DNA of 64,000 bases from Streptococcus sanguinis (GTDB lineage: Bacteria > Bacillota > Bacilli > Lactobacillales > Streptococcaceae), in the NCBI RefSeq assembly GCF_026781265.1, contig NZ_JAKUVC010000004.1, forward strand, positions 62,001-126,000. Direction: 5' to 3'. The notes under the pieces were generated by a model that saw only the letters and a list, made by a program, of their open reading frames with translations, was not told the DNA's origin and did no database searches. Positions within the stretch are counted from its first letter, which is position 1; every line of letters begins with the position of its first letter. Shown here in pieces: positions 54,851-64,000 of the stretch. A program made the translations under genes and the position numbers.

Positions 54851-55684
54851 ATGTATCGAATCATACATCCTATGAACAACAATGTTGCTCTAGCCAAACA
54901 TGAAAATGGTGAAGAGGTTGTTCTGATTGGCAGTGGCATAGCTTTTAATAAAAAGAAGGGTGACATCGTTCTGGAAAGTAAGATTGAGAAAATCTTTCGC
55001 CTAAGAACGGAAGAGTCTAAAGAAAACTTTGTGGCCTTGCTCAAAGATGTTCCACTGGACTTTATCACAGTGACCTATGATGTGATTGATACCCTTTCTA
55101 AGAAGTATGATTATCCTGTTCAGGAGTATATCTATGTCACGCTGACAGATCACATCTACTGTTCTTATCAGGCTGTGCAGCAGGGGCGGTACAAGGAGAG
55201 TGACCTGCCGGATGCTTCGGACAAATACCCTGTCCCTTATCAGATTGCTCAGGAAGCAGTAGCGATATACCGCAAGCGGTTGTTGGATCATTTCCCTAGC
55301 GACGAGGTCAATCGCATTGCCTATCACTTTATCAATGCTGAAGGGGAGACCAATCCTGAGGGGCAAAGTCACTTGGGCAGGCGAAAAGATATTCTGGCTG
55401 CAGTTGAGGCAGAGCTGAAGAAAAATGGCATTAAAAGAAGTGCAGAAAACAGCAACTTTTATGACCGTTTTATGATTCACCTGAACTACTTTTTGGACTA
55501 TCTGGACAGAAGCCGTGATGACAATGTTTCCCTGCTGGAAATGGAAAGTCAGATCCAAATGACCTACCCTCAAGCCTATAAGGTCGGAAGTGATATTTAC
55601 CACATCATTGCCCAGAAGACGGGAATTGATCTCTACCGCAGCGAACGGGTCTACCTGGTGCTGCATATTCAACGCCTTTTATAA
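54851..55684 (+). CDS. lacT: BglG-family transcriptional antiterminator
   Basis: 277 residues. RNA-binding CAT domain (about 1-56: MYRIIHPMNNNVALAKHENG, GSGIAFNKKKGDIV), then two PRD domains (about 65-170 and 172-277) with histidines in TDHIYC and FHINAEG-type positions that the PTS can phosphorylate. Binds the RAT site just upstream of its own gene. AGGAGGAG precedes ATG 54851. It adds a second control layer beyond LacR. Confidence 0.93.
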   Translation: MYRIIHPMNNNVALAKHENGEEVVLIGSGIAFNKKKGDIVLESKIEKIFRLRTEESKENFVALLKDVPLDFITVTYDVIDTLSKKYDYPVQEYIYVTLTDHIYCSYQAVQQGRYKESDLPDASDKYPVPYQIAQEAVAIYRKRLLDHFPSDEVNRIAYHFINAEGETNPEGQSHLGRRKDILAAVEAELKKNGIKRSAENSNFYDRFMIHLNYFLDYLDRSRDDNVSLLEMESQIQMTYPQAYKVGSDIYHIIAQKTGIDLYRSERVYLVLHIQRLL

Positions 55685-55732
55685 TAGAAAATAATAATAA
55701 TAATTTACATAAGAATACAAGGAGGAACTCTC

Positions 55733-56050
55733 ATGAATAGAGAAGAAGTAACATTGCTCGGTTTTGAAATTGTGGCCTACGCTGGTGACGCTCGCTCCAA
55801 GCTCCTGGAAGCTTTGAAAGCCGCAGAGGCTGGGGATTTTGCTAAGGCAGATGCCTTGGTAGAAGAAGCCAATAGCTGCATCGCTGAAGCTCACCACGCT
55901 CAGACCAGTCTCTTGACAAAAGAAGCTGCTGGTGAGGACTTGGCATACAGCGTGACCATGATGCACGGCCAAGATCACTTAATGACTACTATCTTGCTAA
56001 AAGACATGATGCACCATTTGATTGAACTATACAAAAGAGGAGTAAAATAA
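55733..56050 (+). CDS. lacF: PTS lactose-specific EIIA component
   Basis: 105 residues, all-helical trimeric EIIA. Phospho-histidine H78 and the metal aspartate D82 are in MMHGQDHLM. Transfers phosphate from HPr to LacE. AAGGAGG before ATG 55733. The stop overlaps the lacE start by one base (TAATG). Confidence 0.97.
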   Translation: MNREEVTLLGFEIVAYAGDARSKLLEALKAAEAGDFAKADALVEEANSCIAEAHHAQTSLLTKEAAGEDLAYSVTMMHGQDHLMTTILLKDMMHHLIELYKRGVK

Positions 56051-57756
56051 TGAACAAACTCATCGGACTTATTGAGAAAGGGAAGCCTTTCTTTGAGAAG
56101 ATTTCTCGGAATATCTATCTCCGTGCTATTCGGGATGGCTTTATCGCTGGTATGCCAGTCATCCTCTTCTCATCTATCTTTATCTTGATTGCCTATGTGC
56201 CAAATGCTTGGGGCTTCCATTGGTCTAAGGACATTGAAACTTTCTTAATGACCCCTTATAGCTATTCGATGGGGATTCTGGCTTTCTTTGTGGGTGGGAC
56301 TACTGCCAAGGCTCTGACTGACTCTGTCAACCGCGACCTGCCTGCGACAAACCAGATTAACTTCTTGTCTACTATGCTGGCTTCTATGGTCGGCTTCCTC
56401 CTCATGGCAGCTGAGCCTGCCAAGGAAGGTGGCTTCCTGACTGCCTTCATGGGAACCAAAGGTCTTTTGACAGCTTTCATCGCAGCTTTTGTTACGGTTA
56501 ATGTCTACAAGGTTTGTGTGAAAAATAATGTCACCATCCGCATGCCAGAAGAAGTTCCACCAAATATTTCTCAAGTATTTAAAGACTTGATTCCATTTAC
56601 TGTCTCAGTCGTTCTCCTCTACGGTTTGGAACTGCTTGTTAAAGCAAGTCTGGGAGTTACGGTTGCTGAATCCATCGGAACACTTCTCGCTCCGCTTTTC
56701 TCAGCTGCAGATGGCTATCTGGGAATCACACTTATCTTTGGTGCTTATGCTTTCTTCTGGTTCGTGGGAATTCACGGTCCGTCTATCGTTGAGCCTGCCA
56801 TTGCTGCCATTACTTATGCCAATATTGATGCTAACTTGGCCTTGATTCAATCTGGTCAGCATGCGGATAAGGTCATCACTTCTGGTACTCAAATGTTCAT
56901 CGTTACCATGGGTGGTACTGGTGCGACCTTGATTGTTCCATTCCTCTTCATGTGGATCTGTAAGTCTGAGCGCAACCGTGCGATTGGACGGGCATCTGTT
57001 GTCCCAACTTTCTTTGGTGTTAATGAGCCCATTCTCTTTGGTGCTCCAATCGTACTGAATCCAATTTTCTTTATTCCATTTATCTTTGCACCTATCGTAA
57101 ACGTATGGATTTTCAAATTCTTTGTTGATACTTTGAACATGAACTCCTTCTCAGCCAACCTTCCTTGGGTGACACCTGGACCTCTGGGAATTGTGCTGGG
57201 TACCAACTTCCAGCTTCTGTCCTTTGTACTAGCAGCCCTCCTTGTCGTAGTAGATGTGATTATTTACTATCCATTCGTCAAGGTTTATGACGAACAAATC
57301 CTAGAAGAAGAACGTTCCGGAAAAGCTAACGATGCTCTTAAAGAAAAAGTAGCAGCTAACTTTAATACTGTTAAAGCAGACGCTATCCTTGAAAAAGCAG
57401 GAGTGGATGAAGAAGCTCCGGCGCAAAACAATATTAGCGAAGAAACCAATGTTCTGGTGCTCTGTGCAGGTGGTGGTACTAGTGGATTGCTGGCCAACGC
57501 TTTGAATAAAGCAGCAGCTGAATACAATGTCCCTGTCAAAGCAGCAGCGGGTGGCTACGGTGCTCACCGTGAAATGCTGCCTGAGTTTGACCTGGTTATC
57601 CTGGCTCCTCAAGTTGCCTCCAACTTTGAAGACATGAAGGCTGAAACAGATAAATTAGGCATCAAGCTAGCTAAGACTGAAGGTGGCCAATACATCAAGC
57701 TCACTCGTGATGGTAAAGGGGCGCTTGCCTTCGTTCAGGAGCAATTTAACAACTAA
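56050..57756 (+). CDS. lacE: PTS lactose-specific EIICB component
   Basis: 568 residues. The EIIC membrane domain (about 1-420) starts [20 protein letters not shown] and has the sugar-site [15 protein letters not shown] linker leads to the EIIB domain (about 465-568) with the phosphorylated C472 in [12 protein letters not shown]. Imports lactose as lactose-6-phosphate. AGAGGAG of lacF is the ribosome-binding site. Confidence 0.97.
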   Translation: MNKLIGLIEKGKPFFEKISRNIYLRAIRDGFIAGMPVILFSSIFILIAYVPNAWGFHWSKDIETFLMTPYSYSMGILAFFVGGTTAKALTDSVNRDLPATNQINFLSTMLASMVGFLLMAAEPAKEGGFLTAFMGTKGLLTAFIAAFVTVNVYKVCVKNNVTIRMPEEVPPNISQVFKDLIPFTVSVVLLYGLELLVKASLGVTVAESIGTLLAPLFSAADGYLGITLIFGAYAFFWFVGIHGPSIVEPAIAAITYANIDANLALIQSGQHADKVITSGTQMFIVTMGGTGATLIVPFLFMWICKSERNRAIGRASVVPTFFGVNEPILFGAPIVLNPIFFIPFIFAPIVNVWIFKFFVDTLNMNSFSANLPWVTPGPLGIVLGTNFQLLSFVLAALLVVVDVIIYYPFVKVYDEQILEEERSGKANDALKEKVAANFNTVKADAILEKAGVDEEAPAQNNISEETNVLVLCAGGGTSGLLANALNKAAAEYNVPVKAAAGGYGAHREMLPEFDLVILAPQVASNFEDMKAETDKLGIKLAKTEGGQYIKLTRDGKGALAFVQEQFNN

Positions 57757-57827
57757 ATCTGTTTATGTGAGATGAAGCAACTTGATAAGAATATCATCAA
57801 GCTTGCCTTCATCTCAAATTCTATTGA

Positions 57828-59246
<1,419 letters not shown>

Positions 59247-59252
59247 AAAAGC

Positions 59253-59303
59253 AAAACTCCCATCCTTAGCTGAATGAAATCAGCTAGGACGGGAGTTTTT
59301 TTA
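59253..59303 (+). terminator. Strong terminator of the lac operon
   Basis: A stem of about 20 pairs: AAAACTCCC..TAGCTGA (59253-59273) with TCAGCTA..GGGAGTTTT (59280-59299), one small mismatch region, 6-nt loop, T-run. It also abuts the stop of the minus-strand XRE gene and may serve both strands. Confidence 0.9.
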
Positions 59304-59510
59304 TTCTTCATCATCTGTAAATTCTAGGATGTCTCCAGGCTGGCAATCAAGGGCCTGACAGATAGCATTGAGGGTGCTAAAGCGGATAGCCTTAGCCTTG
59401 CCCGTTTTGAGAATGGAAAGATTGGCGTTGGTGATACCGATGATATCGGCCAGTTCACCCAGTTTCATCTTTTTCTTTGCCAGCTGGACATCAAGATTAA
59501 CGATAATCAT
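59301..59510 (-). CDS. Small XRE-family (YozG-like) regulator
   Basis: 69 residues, a single HTH domain (MKLGELADIIGITNANLSIL, then RFSTLNAICQALDCQPGDIL), the Cro/C1-type HTH called YozG-like that usually lies next to DUF2975 genes. Here it follows the DUF2975 gene by 12 bp on the same strand. Probably represses its own operon. Confidence 0.88.
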   Translation of the reverse strand: MIIVNLDVQLAKKKMKLGELADIIGITNANLSILKTGKAKAIRFSTLNAICQALDCQPGDILEFTDDEE

Positions 59511-59522
59511 GATAGCAGCCTC

Positions 59523-60050
59523 CTAGATGGTAAATTCATTCTCTTCAGCTATATCAATCCCTTTTTCCAGAATTTTCATCATCAGCCAAATAATCAGAGC
59601 ACCCAAGAGAGGTGTAAAGCTCACACTGGCGTTAAAAGAGAAGGGGAGGGTGATGGGATTGCCTGATGCAGCAACCTTAACGGAAAGAAAGGTCAGAGCC
59701 AAAAAGACTTTCCATGCCTTATCAGCTAGTTGCGTGTTTGATGAATCAAAAATCTTTCCACCAATCAAATTTTTGATGAAATTACGAGCAAGATAGATGA
59801 GATAAATAGTCAAAGAAGCTGTGAGAAGATTTATAACAAAGGCTAGAATACTCCACAAATTTGAAAAATCAACTGAGGGCAGAAATTGAACATTGAGCTT
59901 TATTCCCAACCTGTCGGAAAGACCGGTGTAAGAAATCACACTTAGGATAATAAGAAAGGCCAGAATAGCAGCATAACCCACTATGATAAGGTTTAATAGA
60001 GTAACAATATCTTTGAGCAAAGAGTTATTTTTTAATTCAATCTTTTTCAT
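59523..60050 (-). CDS. DUF2975 membrane protein
   Basis: 175 residues with four membrane helices (about 17-42, 62-88, 112-130, 145-162), matching DUF2975. Its common pairing with a YozG-like regulator is seen here. The function is unknown; paired systems are thought to sense membrane or signal conditions. Start at ATG 60050. The promoter lies at 60108-60136 on the minus strand. Confidence 0.83.
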   Translation of the reverse strand: MKKIELKNNSLLKDIVTLLNLIIVGYAAILAFLIILSVISYTGLSDRLGIKLNVQFLPSVDFSNLWSILAFVINLLTASLTIYLIYLARNFIKNLIGGKIFDSSNTQLADKAWKVFLALTFLSVKVAASGNPITLPFSFNASVSFTPLLGALIIWLMMKILEKGIDIAEENEFTI

Positions 60051-60107
60051 GATGCTTACCTCTATCGAAAATCAGCCGGCAGTAGATTTTCTTTTCCTTT
60101 TATTCTT

Positions 60108-60159
60108 ATTATAATCTATTTTTTATTGTATTTCAAGAAAAATATATCGAAAAACGATA
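60108..60159 (-). promoter_or_regulatory. Promoter and operator of the DUF2975-XRE operon
   Basis: On the minus strand TTGAAA (60131-60136) and TATAAT (60108-60113) lie 17 bp apart. Just upstream is TATCGAAAAACGATA (60145-60159), an inverted repeat with TATCG arms. TATCGAAAA occurs again at 60063, downstream of the start. Likely binding sites for the YozG-like regulator. Confidence 0.65.
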
Positions 60160-60258
60160 ATTTTTTTGAGACCAAAAAGATATCTTATAGAGGATTTGGT
60201 ATCAATGAAAATTTTGACACAATATGTATTGAATATCAAAGTAACGAAGGAGATAGTA

Positions 60259-60764
60259 ATGAATCCTATGTTTATGATTGTGGTGCTTGGGCTACTCTGG
60301 CTAGTTATTGTTTTTCCACTCTATCTTCACTATCGAAAAGAAATTTCTATTAGAAGTAAATCTACATCTTTAATATCAGGCAAAGTAGTAGGGTATAACA
60401 GTTCCATCTATAGTCGCCATGGTGAGCAACCTCAGGTAGCCTTGCCTCTTGTAGAATATACTGTCCGTGGAAAACAGTATCGAAAAAGGCTTGAGTATAA
60501 ACAGTTTATCCCTGCATCTTCAGGAAAAATCCAAAAAGATGTCTTTTCAAGTGACTATGTTTACAGCTCGGATAGGAGTCTAGACTTTAAAAAATATTTC
60601 CCGTCAGCTCAAATATGGTCGTTTACTATAATCCTAAGAATCCTGAAGAAGCCTATGTTGAGCGTTGCATCAGCAATGAAAAGTATTTTAAATATTTGTT
60701 TATCGGATTTTCTATTTTCTTGCTCATTCTGATTAGAATTAATTTTTTCCGTCTATTCTTGTAG
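60259..60764 (+). pseudogene. DUF3592-like membrane protein gene with a frameshift
   Basis: ATG 60259 follows AAGGAGA at eight bases. The first 114 codons give one membrane segment (MFMIVVLGLLWLVIVFPLYL) and a domain typical of DUF3592 (GKVVGYNSS.., PLVEYTVRGKQYRKRLEYKQ). Near 60597-60605 the frame must shift by one base: the continued original frame gives nonsense, whereas the next frame reads NMVVYYNPKNPEEAYVERCI and a second membrane helix, ending at TAG 60762. One T missing from ATATTTCCC would explain it. Either a dead gene, a phase-variable state or a sequence error. Confidence 0.8.
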
Positions 60765-60837
60765 TTTAAAAAGTCTATTTTTGGATATTGAGTGATAGAA
60801 ATTTTATCTTTTTCAAAATTTGTTGAATCCAAATAGA

Positions 60838-60868
60838 CTAAAAAAGAGGATTAAACTCCTCTTTTTGA
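60838..60868 (-). terminator. Terminator of the oxidase gene
   Basis: AAAAAGAGGA and TCCTCTTTTT (about 60841-60866) pair around TTAAAC. On the minus strand it follows the oxidase stop at 60874 with a T-run; it can also stop plus-strand readthrough. Confidence 0.85.
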
Positions 60869-60873
60869 TTTCT

Positions 60874-62070
60874 TTATTTAAACTTAAAACCTTCATAGAC
60901 CAGATCTGCTTGAGGATTGGTCTTTTTGAATTCGTTAGCTAGTTTATCCATCATTTTGACAGGTCCGTACATGAAGACGGTGGTTTTGTTATCCAGAGGA
61001 TAATTTTTGAAGTCCAAATAGCCGGAGACCTTGCTATCGACCAAATGAAGGTCAAACTCCGGATTCTTGGCCGCATAGTCTTTGAGGAGGTCTAGGTAAA
61101 CAGCATTTTCAGCTCCAGTATAAGCGTAGTAGAAGCTGACTGGACGATTCAGATTAGGATTATCACGGATATAGGAAATGAAGGGAGTAATGCCAATCCC
61201 ACCAGCAATCCAAATCTGCTTTTCCTGCCCCTGATCAAGAATCATGTGACCATAAGCTCGGTCGATGGTGACCTTGGTTCCCTCTTGGATCTTGTCATAA
61301 AGTTTCTTAGTGTGATCTCCAGAGTTCTTGATGGTAAAGTAGACGATATTGTCATGGCCGCCAGAGATAGAGAATGGATGCGGCGCTTTTTCAAATCCTT
61401 CTTGGAAAATCTTGACAAAGGCAAACTGACCATACTGATAGTCTAGCTTTTGACTAAGCTGAATCTTCAACTCCACGGTATCGTGGTTCAGTCGTTTGAC
61501 CTGCAGAATTTTTCCCAGATGGCGAAAGGCCAAACTTTGATAGAGGAAGATGATGTAAAAGCCAGAAGCTAAACCTATGATAACATAGAATCCGACTATT
61601 AAACCTAATAAGGTCGGTGTTAGGAGTCGACCGCCCATCAGCATATAGGCGTGGAAGAGACCAAAGATATAGGCCAAATAAACAAAGCGGTGAATCCAGC
61701 GCCAAGCCTCATATTTGATGTGCTTGCCAAGATAGGCCACCAGAACAATACTGACAAAGAGATAGATTCCAACATTACCAAGCTGGGCTGCTAAATGTGA
61801 TCCCCAGAGACTACCGCCCATAGCAACATTGTGGAGAGCAAGTAGGACGACGGAAAAGATAGCTGTAAACTTATGATAAGCATACATCTTTTCGATGCCA
61901 TTGAACCATTTTTCCAATAGGACGTTCCGAGTCGCAAGTAAAAAGGTCAGCGAAAGGGTAGTCAAGGCCAGACCGGGTACGATAAAGTTGGTCATTCCAG
62001 CTGAAGCCCAAGCATAGATGGTCAGGAGTATGCTGACAGCGATAAGGGCAATTCCTTTGATAGATTTCAT
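60874..62070 (-). CDS. SpNOX-like NADPH oxidase / ferric reductase-like flavohaem protein
   Basis: 398 residues, colinear with the pneumococcal NOX homologue SpNOX as I remember it. A six-helix ferric-reductase domain (about 1-180) has two haem-ligand histidine pairs: H66 and H80 in YHKFTAIFSVVLLALHN, and H127 and H140 in RWIHRFVYLAYIFGLFH. A FAD-binding domain has HPFSISGG, and the NADPH domain has IAGGIGITPFISY (about 287-299) and a C-terminal YEGFKF. It should pass electrons from NAD(P)H across the membrane to oxygen, making superoxide, or to other acceptors. Monocistronic; AAAGGAATCC precedes ATG 62070. Confidence 0.9.
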   Translation of the reverse strand: MKSIKGIALIAVSILLTIYAWASAGMTNFIVPGLALTTLSLTFLLATRNVLLEKWFNGIEKMYAYHKFTAIFSVVLLALHNVAMGGSLWGSHLAAQLGNVGIYLFVSIVLVAYLGKHIKYEAWRWIHRFVYLAYIFGLFHAYMLMGGRLLTPTLLGLIVGFYVIIGLASGFYIIFLYQSLAFRHLGKILQVKRLNHDTVELKIQLSQKLDYQYGQFAFVKIFQEGFEKAPHPFSISGGHDNIVYFTIKNSGDHTKKLYDKIQEGTKVTIDRAYGHMILDQGQEKQIWIAGGIGITPFISYIRDNPNLNRPVSFYYAYTGAENAVYLDLLKDYAAKNPEFDLHLVDSKVSGYLDFKNYPLDNKTTVFMYGPVKMMDKLANEFKKTNPQADLVYEGFKFK

Positions 62071-62129
62071 GATGGATTCCTTTCTGATTTTATCACTACT
62101 TAGTTGTAAACATATTTGTTACATTCTAA

Positions 62130-62170
62130 CAAAGAAAAAACAAGCTGTCAAGATAAGAGCTTGTTTTGTT
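62130..62170 (-). terminator. Terminator of the DUF2974 gene
   Basis: AAAACAAGCT (62137-62146) and AGCTTGTTTT (62158-62167) form a ten-pair stem. On the minus strand TTTTTT and more T residues follow. It lies 61 bp after the DUF2974 stop and before the oxidase promoter. Confidence 0.75.
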
Positions 62171-62227
62171 TTTGGTATGGATAGGTCAAGTCTTCCGTTA
62201 GCCTAGCTATAGAAGAGATTTGTGATT

Positions 62228-63442
62228 TTACTCTTGAACCTCTGCGGCAGTGTCTTCCTTTTTGTCAGTCTCAGACTGGCCGAAAGACAACTGCTTGCTC
62301 CAGCGTGATAGGTTTTCTCGGATATCCTTGCCAATAGCAGAAGGCTTAGGCAAGCTAATGGAGTCTTTCCAGCTTTGGACACGCATATCCAGTAGGAGCT
62401 TGGACAAGCGTAGCAGCATGTCACGTTCTTGGTCTGTTAGAGACTTAGCATTTTTCAGGATATCAAGGACTTTGTTAAAGTTTTCAACATTGGATAGTTC
62501 GTCGACAGACTGGATACCTGCATCCAAAATCAGTCCGAAAAAGAGGTCGAAAAAGTCTTTAAGTTCTTCATCTGAAACGGTGCTCACCCAATTTTTAAAC
62601 GTTTTGTCTATCTGCAGGCTCTCTGCATCTAGTGTATCCAGCAATAGGAAAGAGTCTCCCTTGGTTTTCCACGAAAAGGTATCGTGCTGGGCAAAGCCGC
62701 CGATAGCACTGCTTTTGACAATCCTAGCTTCCTTAGGTGTTTCCAGCATCATGCCGACGATGGAGTTCTGAGGCAGGTAGCGTTTCATCCTTTCAACTAC
62801 AGCCTGATAGCTATCGCTTTCGGTGACAGAGTGATTGAGGCCGGGAGAGTCATAGCTGTAGATGGCTTCAATACGGTCTTGGAGCGACGCAACCATCTGA
62901 CTGGCTGCATAAGAAGCCAGGTTTCCTCCTTTGGAATGGCCGGTTAAGATAAAGTTACCGGGCAGATTTTCTAAGGCTTTCTGCAGGTAGCGGGCGGCCA
63001 TTTTCTGAGCAGGGATTTGAGCCATATAGGTCATGTGGAAGTCTTCCTTCCAGCCGACAATGGAGTCGTCTGTGCCGCGAAAGACCAGGACATATGTATC
63101 GGGCTTGATTTTGAAAATCAAGGCAGCGAATTGCTTCTGGAGATCTTGGTCAACGTCATTGACATAGCCCATCAGTTTTAGATTTTTAAAGCGGATAGAG
63201 GCTGCGGCCAAATCTAGCAGTTTCAGACGGTTTTTACTGACCATTATGGAGAGGTCGCGCGGTACTTGGTCGGCCAAATCCAGCAGCCGGCAGTCGCAGT
63301 AAGGGGACATGTCTTCGTGCACTAGTTGGTCAAAAGGCAAGTAGGTTAGCTCTGTCAGAATTAGCAGATCCAGTTCATTGAAAGGTTTATCATAAATGCT
63401 GTCATGCTGAACTTCTTCAAGATACTTAAAAATATTGCTCAT
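62228..63442 (-). CDS. DUF2974 alpha/beta-hydrolase family protein (Mbeg1-like)
   Basis: 404 residues. Lipase-like nucleophile elbow GHSKGGN with S170 (ILTGHSKGGNLASYAA), preceded by LVFRGTDDSIVGWKEDF, an oxyanion/strand motif of this family, and YSYDSPGLNH downstream. It lacks a signal peptide, so it is cytoplasmic or loosely membrane-bound. Substrates are unknown. The start was set at ATG 63442 because TTGGAGA lies before it; the 44-residue longer frame crosses the divergent promoter. The C-terminal 60 residues are charged and less conserved-looking. Confidence 0.85.
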   Translation of the reverse strand: MSNIFKYLEEVQHDSIYDKPFNELDLLILTELTYLPFDQLVHEDMSPYCDCRLLDLADQVPRDLSIMVSKNRLKLLDLAAASIRFKNLKLMGYVNDVDQDLQKQFAALIFKIKPDTYVLVFRGTDDSIVGWKEDFHMTYMAQIPAQKMAARYLQKALENLPGNFILTGHSKGGNLASYAASQMVASLQDRIEAIYSYDSPGLNHSVTESDSYQAVVERMKRYLPQNSIVGMMLETPKEARIVKSSAIGGFAQHDTFSWKTKGDSFLLLDTLDAESLQIDKTFKNWVSTVSDEELKDFFDLFFGLILDAGIQSVDELSNVENFNKVLDILKNAKSLTDQERDMLLRLSKLLLDMRVQSWKDSISLPKPSAIGKDIRENLSRWSKQLSFGQSETDKKEDTAAEVQE

Positions 63443-63591
63443 GTTATATCTCCAATTTCTACTAGTTAGTATAGCATATTTTTTTGCTAGAATTTCTCTT
63501 TTCCAGAAAAATCCTACCTTAGACTGAGGATGATAAACAAGCAATCGCATTTTTTGGTATAATGTTACTAGCAAGCAATCGGGAGGGAAAG

Positions 63592-64000
63592 ATGCACAAG
63601 ATTTTACTAGTAGAAGATGATCCGGTCATTCGTCAGATGATTAAGAAAATGCTGGAACAATGGGGCTTTCAGGTAGTGGCAGTCGAGGACTTTATGGATG
63701 TGCTGACTGTCTTTGTTCGAGAGGAGCCGCATCTGGTGCTGATGGATATCGGTCTGCCCTTGTTTAACGGCTATCATTGGTGTCAGGAAATCCGCAAGAT
63801 TTCAACGGTGCCTATCATGTTTCTGTCTTCCCGCGATCAGTCCATGGACATTGTCATGGCTATCAATATGGGGGCTGATGACTATGTGACCAAGCCTTTT
63901 GACAATAATGTCTTTCTGGCTAAAGTTCAGGGCTTGCTGCGCCGTTCCTATGAGTTCGGAAACGATCAGAGTCTCTTGGAGCACCAAGGTGTCATTCTCA
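63592..64000 (+). CDS. OmpR-family response regulator, 5' part (BceR/GraR-like)
   Basis: 136 codons before the window ends. A complete receiver domain: acidic pair D9-D10 in LVEDDPVI, phospho-acceptor D52 in LVLMDIGLP, Ser in FLSSRD, and K103 in YVTKPFD. GYHWCQEIRKIS and MDIVMAINMGADDYV are typical of the BceR/GraR-type regulators that control bacitracin/peptide resistance ABC exporters. GGGAGGG is before ATG 63592. The DNA-binding domain and the partner kinase lie beyond the end. Confidence 0.88.
   Translation, partial: MHKILLVEDDPVIRQMIKKMLEQWGFQVVAVEDFMDVLTVFVREEPHLVLMDIGLPLFNGYHWCQEIRKISTVPIMFLSSRDQSMDIVMAINMGADDYVTKPFDNNVFLAKVQGLLRRSYEFGNDQSLLEHQGVIL

Noticed and set aside
55001..55672. 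223-codon antisense frame within lacT
   Set aside because: It is opposite an intact BglG-family gene and has no ribosome-binding site.
60126..60353. 75-codon plus-strand frame starting in the DUF2975 promoter
   Set aside because: It overlaps the operator and the start of the DUF3592-like gene in another frame, with no ribosome-binding site.

Overview
The window is a low-GC Firmicute chromosome segment from a Streptococcus, most likely of the sanguinis/mitis group. S. sanguinis is the best guess. The inference rests on a sortase-anchored LPQTG surface nuclease resembling the S. sanguinis wall-anchored nuclease, a close relative of the pneumococcal NADPH oxidase SpNOX, a lacRABCD-T-FEG tagatose operon, a DUF1803 protein, L-lysine-type MurE next to a MurJ/YtgP-like flippase, and the gene order upp-clpP-ylbG-livJHMGF-CBS/ACT that I know from pneumococcus. 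No rRNA, tRNA, CRISPR array or intact mobile element was seen.

Layout. 1-3200 is accessory and AT-rich: the end of an ABC drug/peptide export or immunity pair, a structured, gene-poor stretch that looks like the decayed end of a mobile element, a SAM methyltransferase and a small membrane protein. 3217-8273 holds a polytopic glycosyltransferase-like protein coupled to an ABC ATPase, an AI-2E family transporter and a CNNM/CBS transporter. 8333-8605 is a short region with a CiaR-like promoter and two overlapping micro-ORFs. 8626-13227 is the trehalose locus (treR, treB, treC). 13415-20313 carries the surface nuclease, pflA, ppaC, a YiiX-like hydrolase, a DUF1803 protein, a CsbD protein and a CPBP protein. 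20359-25941 has murE, murJ-like ytgP and two PLP enzymes of sulfur amino acid metabolism behind a perfect MET-box. 25984-29110 is mgtA with an M-box riboswitch and a possible leader peptide. 29208-36752 carries upp, clpP, ylbG, the liv transporter and a CBS-ACT protein. 36787-46488 contains yitT, tmk-holB-yabA-rsmI, serC-serA, an ArsC/Spx-like protein, nth, an XRE regulator, a VOC protein and exoA. 46573-47557 contains gene wreckage. metG, a small membrane protein and a DUF4230 protein follow. 50812-59246 is the complete lactose/galactose operon. The end has a YozG-like/DUF2975 pair, a frameshifted DUF3592 gene, a SpNOX-like oxidase, a DUF2974 hydrolase and the start of an OmpR-type response regulator.

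How it works together. Much of the window is sugar import by PTS (trehalose, lactose) with local regulators (TreR, LacR, LacT) and at least one perfect catabolite-repression (cre) site. Amino-acid supply is covered by livJHMGF (CodY-like box), serC/serA and the MET-box genes. Promoters with 17-bp spacers and overlapping operators (cre, CtsR, CodY-like, LacR-like, MET-box) are unusually legible here. The most interesting unexplained signal is the mgtA leader. Downstream of the M-box and its terminator lies a 23-codon ORF with a good ribosome-binding site and an acidic/proline-rich start (DDYPEP). Its 3' half forms one arm of a long hairpin. This resembles in logic, but not in sequence, the MgtL leader-peptide control of enteric mgtA.
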